DNA of 64,000 nucleotides from SAR92 clade bacterium (GTDB lineage Bacteria; Pseudomonadota; Gammaproteobacteria; Pseudomonadales; Porticoccaceae). Within the stretch, counting starts at the first letter, position 1, and the number at the start of each line of letters is the position of its first letter. The stretch is taken from contig SHBP01000010.1 of assembly GCA_004211905.1 (NCBI GenBank), forward strand, positions 20,169-84,168, given 5' to 3'. Below the pieces are notes generated by a model. That model was not told the DNA's origin and made no database searches. It saw only the letters and a list, made by a program, of their open reading frames with translations. Both the position numbers and the translations under genes were made by a program. Shown piece by piece: positions 37,056 to 44,953 of this stretch.

Positions 37056-38165
37056 TTATACCGCCTCTGTGCTCTCTGTTTTAACTGATGTTTGTTCAGT
37101 TGAAATAACACCACGATTCATTTGATCCCGTTCTATTGATTCAAATAGCGCTTTAAAATTTCCCTCACCAAAGCCCTCATCTTTTTTACGTTGAATAAAC
37201 TCAAAGAAAACTGGGCCGATTAATGTCTCCGAAAATATCTGTAGTAATAACCGAGGGTCGCCTTGCTGGGTAGAACCATCGAGTAGTATTCCTCTGGCCT
37301 GTAGTTCAGCGGTTGGCTCGCCATGGTTAGGCAGGCGCTCATCTAGCATTTCATAATAGGTTTCCGGTGGTGCTTTCATAAACGGCAAACCCTTATCTTT
37401 AAGTTGGTCCCAGGTGGCCAGAATGTCATCACAGGAAAAGGCAATATGCTGAATACCCTCACCATTGTAGGCCATTAAAAACTCTTCAATTTGACCACCT
37501 GCGGTTGCCTCTTCATTAAGAGGAATGCGTATCTTGCCATCCGGTGCAGACATCGCTTTTGACTTTAAACCTGTATATTCACCCGTGATATCAAAGTAGC
37601 GTATTTCTCGGAAATTAAAAATATCCTCATAAAACTTCGCCCAGTGATCCATTCGACCGCGGTAAACATTGTGAGTTAGGTGATCGATTACATTTAGGCC
37701 ACAACCAACAGGGTGTAGATCCGCATTATCAATAAACTCGAAATCAATATCATAAATGGAGTTTCCATCGCCATAACGATCAATCAAGTAAAGAGGTGCA
37801 CCCCCAATACCTTTAATGGCAGGCAAACGTAACTCCATCGGCCCTGTTGGAATATCCATAGGTTGAGCACCCATTTCTAACGCACGGGTGTAGGCTAACT
37901 GGGCATTTTCAACACGAAAAGCCATGCCACAAGCTGAGGGACCATGCTCACTGGCAAAGTAGTGGGCGTAGCTCTCAGGCTCATAATTGATAATAAAGTT
38001 GATATCGCCCTGCCGAAATAACACGACCTCTTTGGATCTGTGATTGGCGATATGGGTAAAACCCATCATGGTAAAGACTGGCTCTAAAATGCCACGTTCG
38101 GACGCAGCAAACTCAACAAATTCAAAACCATCGAGGCCCATTGGATTGTTATCAGAAGTGATCAT
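37056..38165 (-). CDS. hppD: 4-hydroxyphenylpyruvate dioxygenase
   Basis: 369 residues; converts 4-hydroxyphenylpyruvate to homogentisate with O2. Iron ligands in the C-terminal half: [23 protein letters not shown] (His), [13 protein letters not shown] (His), [11 protein letters not shown] (Glu). The C-terminal [17 protein letters not shown] is typical. First gene of the minus-strand operon hppD-VOC-fahA-maiA and divergent from a MarR regulator, across a region with two palindromes. A tyrosine aminotransferase gene is not in the window. Confidence 0.95.
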   Translation of the reverse strand: MITSDNNPMGLDGFEFVEFAASERGILEPVFTMMGFTHIANHRSKEVVLFRQGDINFIINYEPESYAHYFASEHGPSACGMAFRVENAQLAYTRALEMGAQPMDIPTGPMELRLPAIKGIGGAPLYLIDRYGDGNSIYDIDFEFIDNADLHPVGCGLNVIDHLTHNVYRGRMDHWAKFYEDIFNFREIRYFDITGEYTGLKSKAMSAPDGKIRIPLNEEATAGGQIEEFLMAYNGEGIQHIAFSCDDILATWDQLKDKGLPFMKAPPETYYEMLDERLPNHGEPTAELQARGILLDGSTQQGDPRLLLQIFSETLIGPVFFEFIQRKKDEGFGEGNFKALFESIERDQMNRGVISTEQTSVKTESTEAV

Positions 38166-38202
38166 GCTATCTCCGTATAGTTTATTGCTATAAGCAATTT
38201 AG

Positions 38203-38228
38203 ATAATAGTTGTTATAACAACTATTAT
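38203..38228. promoter_or_regulatory. 26-bp perfect palindrome, likely MarR operator
   Basis: Half-site ATAATAGTTGTTA at 38203-38215 is followed directly by its exact reverse complement at 38216-38228. It lies 37 bases from the hppD start, between hppD and the divergent marR-type gene, and probably covers one of their promoters. Confidence 0.75.
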
Positions 38229-38230
38229 TG

Positions 38231-38244
38231 GTTGCAATTGCAAC
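38231..38244. promoter_or_regulatory. second palindrome GTTGCAATTGCAAC
   Basis: A 14-bp perfect palindrome two bases after the 26-bp one, with TTGCAA half-sites. Its GTTG/CAAC ends match those inside the larger palindrome (AGTTG..CAACT), so both may be sites for the same dimeric regulator. Confidence 0.6.
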
Positions 38245-38266
38245 TAATGTCAAGCATTATCACCAA

Positions 38267-38731
38267 ATGAGCAAAAACAATAATTCAGCCCGTAAAATAC
38301 TCCAGCTAGAGCGTTATTTACCGTACCGATTATCGATTCTATCGAATCGTATTAGTGCTCTAATTTCTGAAACCTACAGCGCTAAGTTTGCTCTGAGCAT
38401 TACCGAGTGGCGAATTATGGCGGTGTTGGGGGAGTATCCAGGAGTATCAGCTGATGAAGTGTCCCTAAAGACTCAGATTGAAAAGTCCATACTTAGCCGA
38501 GCAATCAGTAAATTATTACAACGTAAACTTTTAGAGCGAGCATTTGACCCTGCGGATAAGCGCCGCTCTATGCTGAGATTAACAGAGACCGGACTGTCAG
38601 TTTATGATGAGCTTGTACCAATGTCCTATGATTATGAGCAAGAACTACTCACCTGTTTTAGCGACACTGAACGCCAGCAATTTAGTGAGCTGATAGATCG
38701 TCTTTATGAGCATGCAGAAAAGTCCAACTAA
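38267..38731 (+). CDS. MarR-family transcriptional regulator
   Basis: 154 residues with the MarR winged helix: ALSITEWRIMAVLGEYPGVSADEVSLKTQIEKSILSRAISKLLQRKLLERAFDPADKRRSMLRLTETG (about 45-115), including the DxRRS-type wing. The start is the ATG at 38267; the upstream TTG at 38228 would overlap the palindromes. No strong Shine-Dalgarno is seen before this ATG. Divergent from hppD, so it probably represses the tyrosine operon and itself, relieved by an aromatic intermediate such as homogentisate or hydroxyphenylpyruvate. Stands 14 bases from the end of the convergent dgcA-like gene. Confidence 0.88.
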   Translation: MSKNNNSARKILQLERYLPYRLSILSNRISALISETYSAKFALSITEWRIMAVLGEYPGVSADEVSLKTQIEKSILSRAISKLLQRKLLERAFDPADKRRSMLRLTETGLSVYDELVPMSYDYEQELLTCFSDTERQQFSELIDRLYEHAEKSN

Positions 38732-38745
38732 GAAGTTATATTTAT

Positions 38746-39720
38746 TCAACCCCACAATTGAGTTGATAAGCCAGAGACGACTCCGTTCTCATAGCTCATC
38801 GGAAAACAGCGGTCTCCTTGTAGAAAAAGTGCCCCATCGAGGTCAACAAAGTCACATAACTGAGCTATCACATAGGCTGGCGCCATTGCCAACGAGGTGC
38901 CCACCATATTGCCAACCATTAGCATCATGCCTTTTTGTTTAGCCCGCCGCGCAAGATTCAACGCTTCGGTCAGGCCGCCCGTTTTGTCTAGCTTGATATT
39001 CACCATGTGATAGCGTCTTGCCACCTGCTCCAATTCTGATGCATCTAGGCAGGACTCATCCGCACACAATGTAATAGGCGATTGGTATCCTTCCAGGGCA
39101 TCATCTTCGCCTCGTGGTAATGGCTGTTCAATCATCTTAATCCCAAGCGCCTTGAATTGAGGTGCCAATTCCGCTAACTGTGAAAAGCTCCACCCCTCAT
39201 TAACGTCTACCACAATATCGGCATCGGGGCGCGCCTTGCAAACGGCGCTAATCCGTTCCAATGGCAATTCTCCATCTAGCTTAACTTTGATCTGGCGAGA
39301 GGTAATAGCCTTGGCTTTGTCCGCCATTTCTTCAGGGGTATCAATAGTGACAGTATTCACTGTACGCACTGGGAAGGGTGCCATACCGGTTAACTCAAAT
39401 ATGCTTTGATCAGATTTCTTCGCCTCAATATCCCAAAGGGCGCAGTCAATTGCATTACGTGTGCCCCCCAAAGGTAGCAGAGACTGCAATTGGTCACGGC
39501 TAATACCGGATTCCAGTTTTGGTAGAATCGCAAGAGCCTGCTGAAACATGCTTTCAGCGGTTTCGTCCAGATAATAAACGCCGGTCGCTTCCCCACGACC
39601 GGTAACGCCGTTTTCAATAATACTGACGACCAAAACATCACAATGTGTCCATGTGTGACCTGTAATAACGAACGGCTCCATCAATGGCCATGATTCAATA
39701 TCTAGCTTAACTTGCCGCAT
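38746..39720 (-). CDS. dgcA: dipeptide epimerase / N-acyl amino acid racemase, DgcA-like
   Basis: 324 residues, enolase superfamily (MLE subgroup). Acid-base lysines in RQIKVKLDG (KxK) and NIKLDKTGG; metal ligands in DVNEGWS, IEQPLP, CADESC. This is the frame of L-Ala-D/L-Glu epimerases; in Pseudoalteromonas the DgcA homologue, encoded beside DgcN, racemises N-acetyl-D-glutamate in D-glutamate catabolism. The partner gene lies 12 bases upstream, so the pair is conserved here. Last gene of a minus-strand operon starting with the DUF885 peptidase. Epimerisation of a dipeptide remains the alternative. Confidence 0.8.
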   Translation of the reverse strand: MRQVKLDIESWPLMEPFVITGHTWTHCDVLVVSIIENGVTGRGEATGVYYLDETAESMFQQALAILPKLESGISRDQLQSLLPLGGTRNAIDCALWDIEAKKSDQSIFELTGMAPFPVRTVNTVTIDTPEEMADKAKAITSRQIKVKLDGELPLERISAVCKARPDADIVVDVNEGWSFSQLAELAPQFKALGIKMIEQPLPRGEDDALEGYQSPITLCADESCLDASELEQVARRYHMVNIKLDKTGGLTEALNLARRAKQKGMMLMVGNMVGTSLAMAPAYVIAQLCDFVDLDGALFLQGDRCFPMSYENGVVSGLSTQLWG

Positions 39721-39732
39721 AAACTAACCTTC

Positions 39733-40776
39733 TCATACAAATTCGGTCAAAATTTTATCAACTATTGCATCGCAACCATCAAGAATCGGATCAACACAAG
39801 GCAAACCCAGCTCCGCAGAAAGCTCTTCCAAATAGGCTTTTCCTTTTTCAACATCAAGGCCAGAAGTGTTAACACAAATCCCTACACAACATACGTTGGG
39901 GTTTGTTAGCTTAGCTGTTCGCAAATGCAAGTTAATACACTCAGCCACACTGGGCAGGGGTATATGGTTTGCGGTGTCGATCACCTCTCGAGTTGGATCA
40001 TGACACACCACAATAGCATCAGGCTGGGAACCATGCAGTAGACCCAGACTCACACCCGCATAAGATGGGTTAAACAGAGATCCTTGGCCTTCAATGATAT
40101 CCCAATGATCTTCAGAGTTCGTAGGTGATAAAATCTCGGAGGCACCAGCAATAAAGTCGGCCATTACGGTATCAATGGGCACCCCCTCACCGGTAATCAT
40201 AATACCCGTTTGCCCTGTCGCGCGAAAATCAACATTTATGCCCCGATCCTTCATACACTGAGTGATAGAAAGTGCCGAGTACTTTTTACCAATAGCGCAG
40301 TCTGTTCCTACGGTCAGCAACCTCCTGCCGGAGCGTTTTAAGCCCGTACCTATTGGCAGATTATCCGCGGAGGTACGAACATTAACCAGACGAGCGCCAG
40401 ACGACTCCGCAGCTGCCACGAGGCTGGAAAAGTCCTCTAATCGGCAATGCAGGCCACTTACAATATCAAGCCCAGCAGCAGCAGCTTCCTCCAATAGGCA
40501 GATCCAGCGCTGGTTAATTTGCCCGCCGGTAGGGGCAACTCCAATCACAACACTTTTTACTCCTCTATCTATCGCCTCAGAGATTGACAAATCTGAGACG
40601 CCCAAATCTACAAGGCAGTTGTCAAAACGTAGCTGACCTGCCACTTTTTCTGGGCACCACTGTACCAACCCTGCACCTGTTTTGGCATCTACTAACTCCT
40701 GAGTATCTCCCAATATGATCAAATATGGCCACCTCAAAGTAAGAGAGCTCGAACCTTTATTTTTTAATTCATCCAT
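39733..40776 (-). CDS. dgcN: DUF1611 protein, DgcN-like
   Basis: 347 residues. DUF1611 family: N-terminal Rossmann-like domain (about 15-140; VKSVVIGVAPTGGQINQRW) and a P-loop-like C-terminal domain beginning LLTVGTDCAIGKKYSALSI, then DFRATGQTGIMITGEGVPIDTVMADFIAGASE. Members named DgcN N-acetylate D-glutamate so that DgcA can racemise it. ATG at 40776 (after the TTG at 40782) is three bases from the stop of the upstream gene. Cytosolic. The assignment as DgcN depends on pairing with dgcA; the residues defining specificity could not be checked. Confidence 0.8.
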   Translation of the reverse strand: MDELKNKGSSSLTLRWPYLIILGDTQELVDAKTGAGLVQWCPEKVAGQLRFDNCLVDLGVSDLSISEAIDRGVKSVVIGVAPTGGQINQRWICLLEEAAAAGLDIVSGLHCRLEDFSSLVAAAESSGARLVNVRTSADNLPIGTGLKRSGRRLLTVGTDCAIGKKYSALSITQCMKDRGINVDFRATGQTGIMITGEGVPIDTVMADFIAGASEILSPTNSEDHWDIIEGQGSLFNPSYAGVSLGLLHGSQPDAIVVCHDPTREVIDTANHIPLPSVAECINLHLRTAKLTNPNVCCVGICVNTSGLDVEKGKAYLEELSAELGLPCVDPILDGCDAIVDKILTEFV

Positions 40777-40778
40777 AT

Positions 40779-42401
40779 TCAATTCACTCCAAAATGGCCC
40801 TTAATATGCCTATGTTTTAGTACTTGCCCGGGTAGTGCAGTCGTTAACTGGCCATCCTGTATAGCTAGCTGACCATTAATCAACAGATGTTTTACCCCGG
40901 TACTGTATTGATGGGGCTCAAGGAAAGTGGCGTTATCGGTAATGGTCTTATCATCAAAAATCACCAGATCCGCATAATTACCGATCCTTACTACACCTCG
41001 TTCGTGCAATCCCAATCGCTGTGCAGATTGCCCCGTCATTTTATAAATCGCCTGCTCTAGGCTCAGCACCCCTCGAGAGCGTACATAGGTTGATAGCACC
41101 CGCGGAAACGAACCATAGGTTCTCGGGTGGTAGTGCTTATCCTGATTAATGGCAAGATCACCGTCGGAATTAATCATGGTATGGGGATACAACAGAAATC
41201 TTTCTATATCTGCCTCATCCATACTGTGATAAATAGCTGTAAAACGACCCTGAGACTGCAAGTCGATCAAACTTTCCACAACGGCATCCATGGTTTCTGA
41301 TATAGCGTTATCACGCAGGTAATCACCCAGTGTACGACCGGCATAGCCTTCAAGACGGGGTAGCTTGCCAAACTGGATACTGTCAAAGCTTGCACCGGCC
41401 TGTTGAGGAAAAATGATTTTCATCTGCTCTGCTATCATCTGCCGCTGTACCGGATCATTTATGCGCGCCTCGAATTCCTGCTGTCCTCCGGCCAAACTCC
41501 ATGCTGGGAACAGCAGATCCGAATAAGTCATAAACGCAGCGTAGGGATAAATATCAAGAGTCATATCCACACCAGACGCCCGCACAGTATCTATAAGGGC
41601 TAGGGCGTCGGCGCTCTTACCATGATTACTGACGCCAGTAGTTTTTATATGGTTGATATGGACCGGCAACTTGGCCTGTTTGCCAATCTCGGCATTATCG
41701 CCGATAGATTTAAGCAGGTTAGGCCCTTCGTCTCGCATATGGGTCACATAGATACCACCCCATTGGGCAGCCACTTTAGCCAGCTCTACTATCTCCGCAG
41801 TGGATGCATAAACGGCCGGGACGTATTCCATACCCGAAGATAGTCCAAATGCCCCCTGTTCCATCGCTTGCCTGACCAAATTTTTCATCTCTTGCATTTC
41901 AGCATCTGTGGGCGAGCGATTATCCAACCCCAACACCGTTTTTCGAGTCCAGTTAAAACCCGCAAAGTAGGCGATATTAGGGGCCATTTTCAGATTGGCG
42001 GTATACTCATCTAAAGGCCAGGGTAAGTCGTGACTGTGCAGGGAATTGGCGATGGTGGTAATACCCTGGCGGATAAAATTTTCTGCCTGGGGGGACTCAT
42101 GGATATTAGACACATGGGCATGCATATCAATAAAACCGGGAGCGATCACCAGACCCGAGGCGTCGATCAACTGCTCTCCCTCTGCTAGCTTAAGAGCATT
42201 GCCGATATCGGCAATGCGCTCCCCCACCACCCGGATATCCCCCTGAAAAGATGCCGCGCCGGTGCCATCAACAATAGAAGCATTTTGAATCAGCAAACTG
42301 GTTGCCAAGAATTGCGGTTGCGCATCTTGATGATCTTTCTGGCAGCCGGACAACCCCACAATCAGAATTAAGTACAAGGCAATCACAGGAAGCTTAATCA
42401 T
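40779..42401 (-). CDS. N-acyl-D-amino-acid deacylase-like amidohydrolase, lipoprotein
   Basis: 540 residues. Lipoprotein signal with lipobox GLSGC (lipidated Cys about 20), so anchored in the cell envelope. Amidohydrolase fold: LIQNASIVDGTGAASFQGDIRVVGERIADIG, the metal motif GFIDMHAHVSNIHESP, HINHIKTTG, FDDKTITDN. This is the D-aminoacylase subgroup (removes N-acyl groups from D-amino acids or cuts D-aminoacyl bonds). Its start overlaps the DUF885 peptidase gene by eight bases and dgcN follows, so the operon would feed D-amino acids to DgcN/DgcA. Exact N-acyl or peptide substrate unknown. Confidence 0.82.
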   Translation of the reverse strand: MIKLPVIALYLILIVGLSGCQKDHQDAQPQFLATSLLIQNASIVDGTGAASFQGDIRVVGERIADIGNALKLAEGEQLIDASGLVIAPGFIDMHAHVSNIHESPQAENFIRQGITTIANSLHSHDLPWPLDEYTANLKMAPNIAYFAGFNWTRKTVLGLDNRSPTDAEMQEMKNLVRQAMEQGAFGLSSGMEYVPAVYASTAEIVELAKVAAQWGGIYVTHMRDEGPNLLKSIGDNAEIGKQAKLPVHINHIKTTGVSNHGKSADALALIDTVRASGVDMTLDIYPYAAFMTYSDLLFPAWSLAGGQQEFEARINDPVQRQMIAEQMKIIFPQQAGASFDSIQFGKLPRLEGYAGRTLGDYLRDNAISETMDAVVESLIDLQSQGRFTAIYHSMDEADIERFLLYPHTMINSDGDLAINQDKHYHPRTYGSFPRVLSTYVRSRGVLSLEQAIYKMTGQSAQRLGLHERGVVRIGNYADLVIFDDKTITDNATFLEPHQYSTGVKHLLINGQLAIQDGQLTTALPGQVLKHRHIKGHFGVN

Positions 42402-44709
42402 TAGCAGTCACCGTTGACTTTTTGAGCTCTTCCTCGATAAACCACTGGATGTGCTGCTCCAAAACTGGCATCGACAATGTTCCACTGGATAACATGGCCG
42501 AGTGGAATTTTTTCAACTCAAAATGCTCACCCAAGGCCTCTTTATAGGTTTGGCGCAGTCCCAGTATTTTATCGTAGCCGAGCTTGTAAGTTAATGCTTG
42601 GGCCGGTGAGTTAACTGCGTAACGCAGCACCTCTGATACCACTTGGCTTTCGCTAGAAACAGTATTTTCTAACATATAGCGGGAGGCTTTGTCCAAGCTC
42701 CAGCCTTTATGGTTCAAGCCCGTGTCAAGCACCAGCCGAGCGGAGATGAAGGCATGAGATAACAGAAAGCCATAGTGATCATAGGGATCATCCAACATGC
42801 CCATTTCCAGAGCCAGGTGGGCGGCATAATTGGCCCACCCTTCAGTGAATGCATTCATCCGAATACCGCGCCGATACACCGAGAGTTGCTGATTCTCCTT
42901 TACCAGTGACAGGTGGAAATGGTGGCCAGGCACCAATTCGTGATAGATCAAAAATCCTGCTGATATCATCGAACTGCTGTCCAAGTTAGATCCGTTGTAA
43001 TAATAATATCCGGGCTCACCTGTCGCGCCACCGCTATAGTAACCTGCAGCCATGCTGAGCTCGGCCATCGGACTGGCTCGCTTGACCCCGTAGGGCTTTT
43101 GCGGTTTTTTTGAGAAATATTTCGCTAAATGCGGTTTAATTCGATCAACATAAGCCAAATAGCGCTGCTCAACCTCTTCGGGACTGTCATCGTACAAACG
43201 CTTAACATTAGTTAATTGTTTATGGAACTCTACCGCCGTGCCGGTAAAACCCAGTTTTTGACGAATGGCTTGCATCTGCTTATGGACATCTTCCATTGCC
43301 AGCAGACCCATTTGGTGAATCTGATCTGGCGTCAGATCAAGGGAAGTCTCTCGCTGGATCAGATACTGATAGTAAGCATCGCCGCCGGGATACTGATAGA
43401 GACCTGCGGCTTTTGGCGCTTGAGCCATATAGTCGTCTCCCAGCTCATCCAACAAGCGATCTAAAGCAGGAGAAAGTACCTTGTGCAACACACTGGCGGT
43501 TTCATCCTCCAAATATTGAGCCAGATCGGGCGTCACGCTCTTTAGTCTCGATGAATCAACACGGGTCAATTCCTCTAGGCTTTCACGCACCCCTGAATAA
43601 AGCGAGCGAATTTTGGGAATGGCGGCTTTTGGCAGCAATATACCTCGCTGGCGCTGTCCTTGTAGCTTGTTGGTCAGTTCATCAATAAAGCGACCTGCAT
43701 CAGTAAACAACGACAGATAGTGTTCGACCCCGTCGGGGACTGCCAAATCAATACTGTTGAGCGCAGAGACTAGTTCCGAGCTCATAACATAGCCGCCGTT
43801 ATAAGCGGTAACATCAAAAAAGAGCCAGTGGTGCTCGGAGGCCTCAGCCAATAACTCAAGATCTCGTTTCAGTAATGCGGCTGTTAAAGTATCTTCATGA
43901 GAGAGTTTGTGGAGCGCTATTGCATTAAATTCCTGCAACAGTTGTCCAGCCTGATACGAAGCTTGCTTAACACCACTGTAACTCCTGTCCGGCAGAGTGC
44001 GCTCTATGCTTCCTGATCTACCCCTCAGAAAATCATCATTCGTCTCAGTAAGCGTCAGAAAACGGCCGCTAAGATCCAGTAACTGTTCTGATGGTGCTAT
44101 TGTCGATATCGGTGTTGAAAGGTCCCACGCCTTGGGAGGGTGAGCTACCATGTCAGTAAACTTGAAATTCGATTTAATGGTCCTGCCGGGGCGAACCACT
44201 TGGTATGTGATATCTTCGGAGCTTAAAATGATACTCCACACGCTTGGATAGGTTCGGTTCGGCGCATGGGCCTTGGTTATTTCGATGGATTCCACACTTT
44301 CTGGGAAGTTTGTAACGTTGCCAGTGCTATCAGCAGAAGAATAACCACCATATAGCGTTAAAGCATCTGAGGAGCCATCGGCGTGGCGATGATCATGCTG
44401 TAACTCGATGCTCCCATCTCTTTTGGTCAGGACCAGTATGCGAGATGAATTATCATCAACATGTAGTGGCATTTTAATTTGGGTGTTTGAACAATCACGA
44501 ATGTGCAGCACAAATTTTCTGCCAGTATAAGCTGTGCTGTTTGAGCTGTCTTCAACACTGCCTGAAAAGGCTTTTCCACAGTGAGCTCTAATGGAATCAA
44601 AGAACTTATCTTGATTGCTGTCTAGTGCCCCAACCGATGCGCTCATAAGGCTCGTGGCAATACCAACAATTGCAACTATGGTTGATATTTTCCCTGACTT
44701 AATAATCAT
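42394..44709 (-). CDS. DUF885 family periplasmic metallopeptidase-like protein
   Basis: 771 residues with a signal peptide (KISTIVAIVGIATSLMSASVGAL). Residues about 1-200 are an extra beta-rich region; the DUF885 domain follows, with the zinc-type motif YHELVPGHHFHLSL at about 586-599 and downstream EGWANYAAHLALEMG. The family behaves as zinc peptidases of the M2/M3-like fold. As first gene of the operon leading to the D-aminoacylase and DgcN/DgcA it could trim peptides that contain D-residues in the periplasm. No other peptidase of the window is in this operon. Confidence 0.78.
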   Translation of the reverse strand: MIIKSGKISTIVAIVGIATSLMSASVGALDSNQDKFFDSIRAHCGKAFSGSVEDSSNSTAYTGRKFVLHIRDCSNTQIKMPLHVDDNSSRILVLTKRDGSIELQHDHRHADGSSDALTLYGGYSSADSTGNVTNFPESVESIEITKAHAPNRTYPSVWSIILSSEDITYQVVRPGRTIKSNFKFTDMVAHPPKAWDLSTPISTIAPSEQLLDLSGRFLTLTETNDDFLRGRSGSIERTLPDRSYSGVKQASYQAGQLLQEFNAIALHKLSHEDTLTAALLKRDLELLAEASEHHWLFFDVTAYNGGYVMSSELVSALNSIDLAVPDGVEHYLSLFTDAGRFIDELTNKLQGQRQRGILLPKAAIPKIRSLYSGVRESLEELTRVDSSRLKSVTPDLAQYLEDETASVLHKVLSPALDRLLDELGDDYMAQAPKAAGLYQYPGGDAYYQYLIQRETSLDLTPDQIHQMGLLAMEDVHKQMQAIRQKLGFTGTAVEFHKQLTNVKRLYDDSPEEVEQRYLAYVDRIKPHLAKYFSKKPQKPYGVKRASPMAELSMAAGYYSGGATGEPGYYYYNGSNLDSSSMISAGFLIYHELVPGHHFHLSLVKENQQLSVYRRGIRMNAFTEGWANYAAHLALEMGMLDDPYDHYGFLLSHAFISARLVLDTGLNHKGWSLDKASRYMLENTVSSESQVVSEVLRYAVNSPAQALTYKLGYDKILGLRQTYKEALGEHFELKKFHSAMLSSGTLSMPVLEQHIQWFIEEELKKSTVTAND

Positions 44710-44874
44710 TGATCTTTATCCTTAGTTTCATAAAGCAGGCTTCAATGAGATAGAGTTTCTTTTTTACTATCCAAAATTAACGACTCAAAGTCTGCATCAC
44801 TCTCCGTGGGGAGAAGCCATTCCTCAATCAATGTTTTTAGAAATTTTCTTAGTCCCGTTGTAACCGGGATTTGA

Positions 44875-44910
44875 GGAAAAAAGACCTGCGAAATAACACA
44901 GGTCTTTTCC
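44875..44910 (-). terminator. terminator downstream of second TonB receptor
   Basis: Stem AAAAGACCTG (44879-44888) / CAGGTCTTTT (44899-44908), 10-base loop; minus-strand reading ends in a T run. It separates the receptor transcript from the DUF885 operon. Confidence 0.85.
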
Positions 44911-44953
44911 CGATCAGCATATTTATTAACGATGCTTTTCTAGCCAGTTTGTC

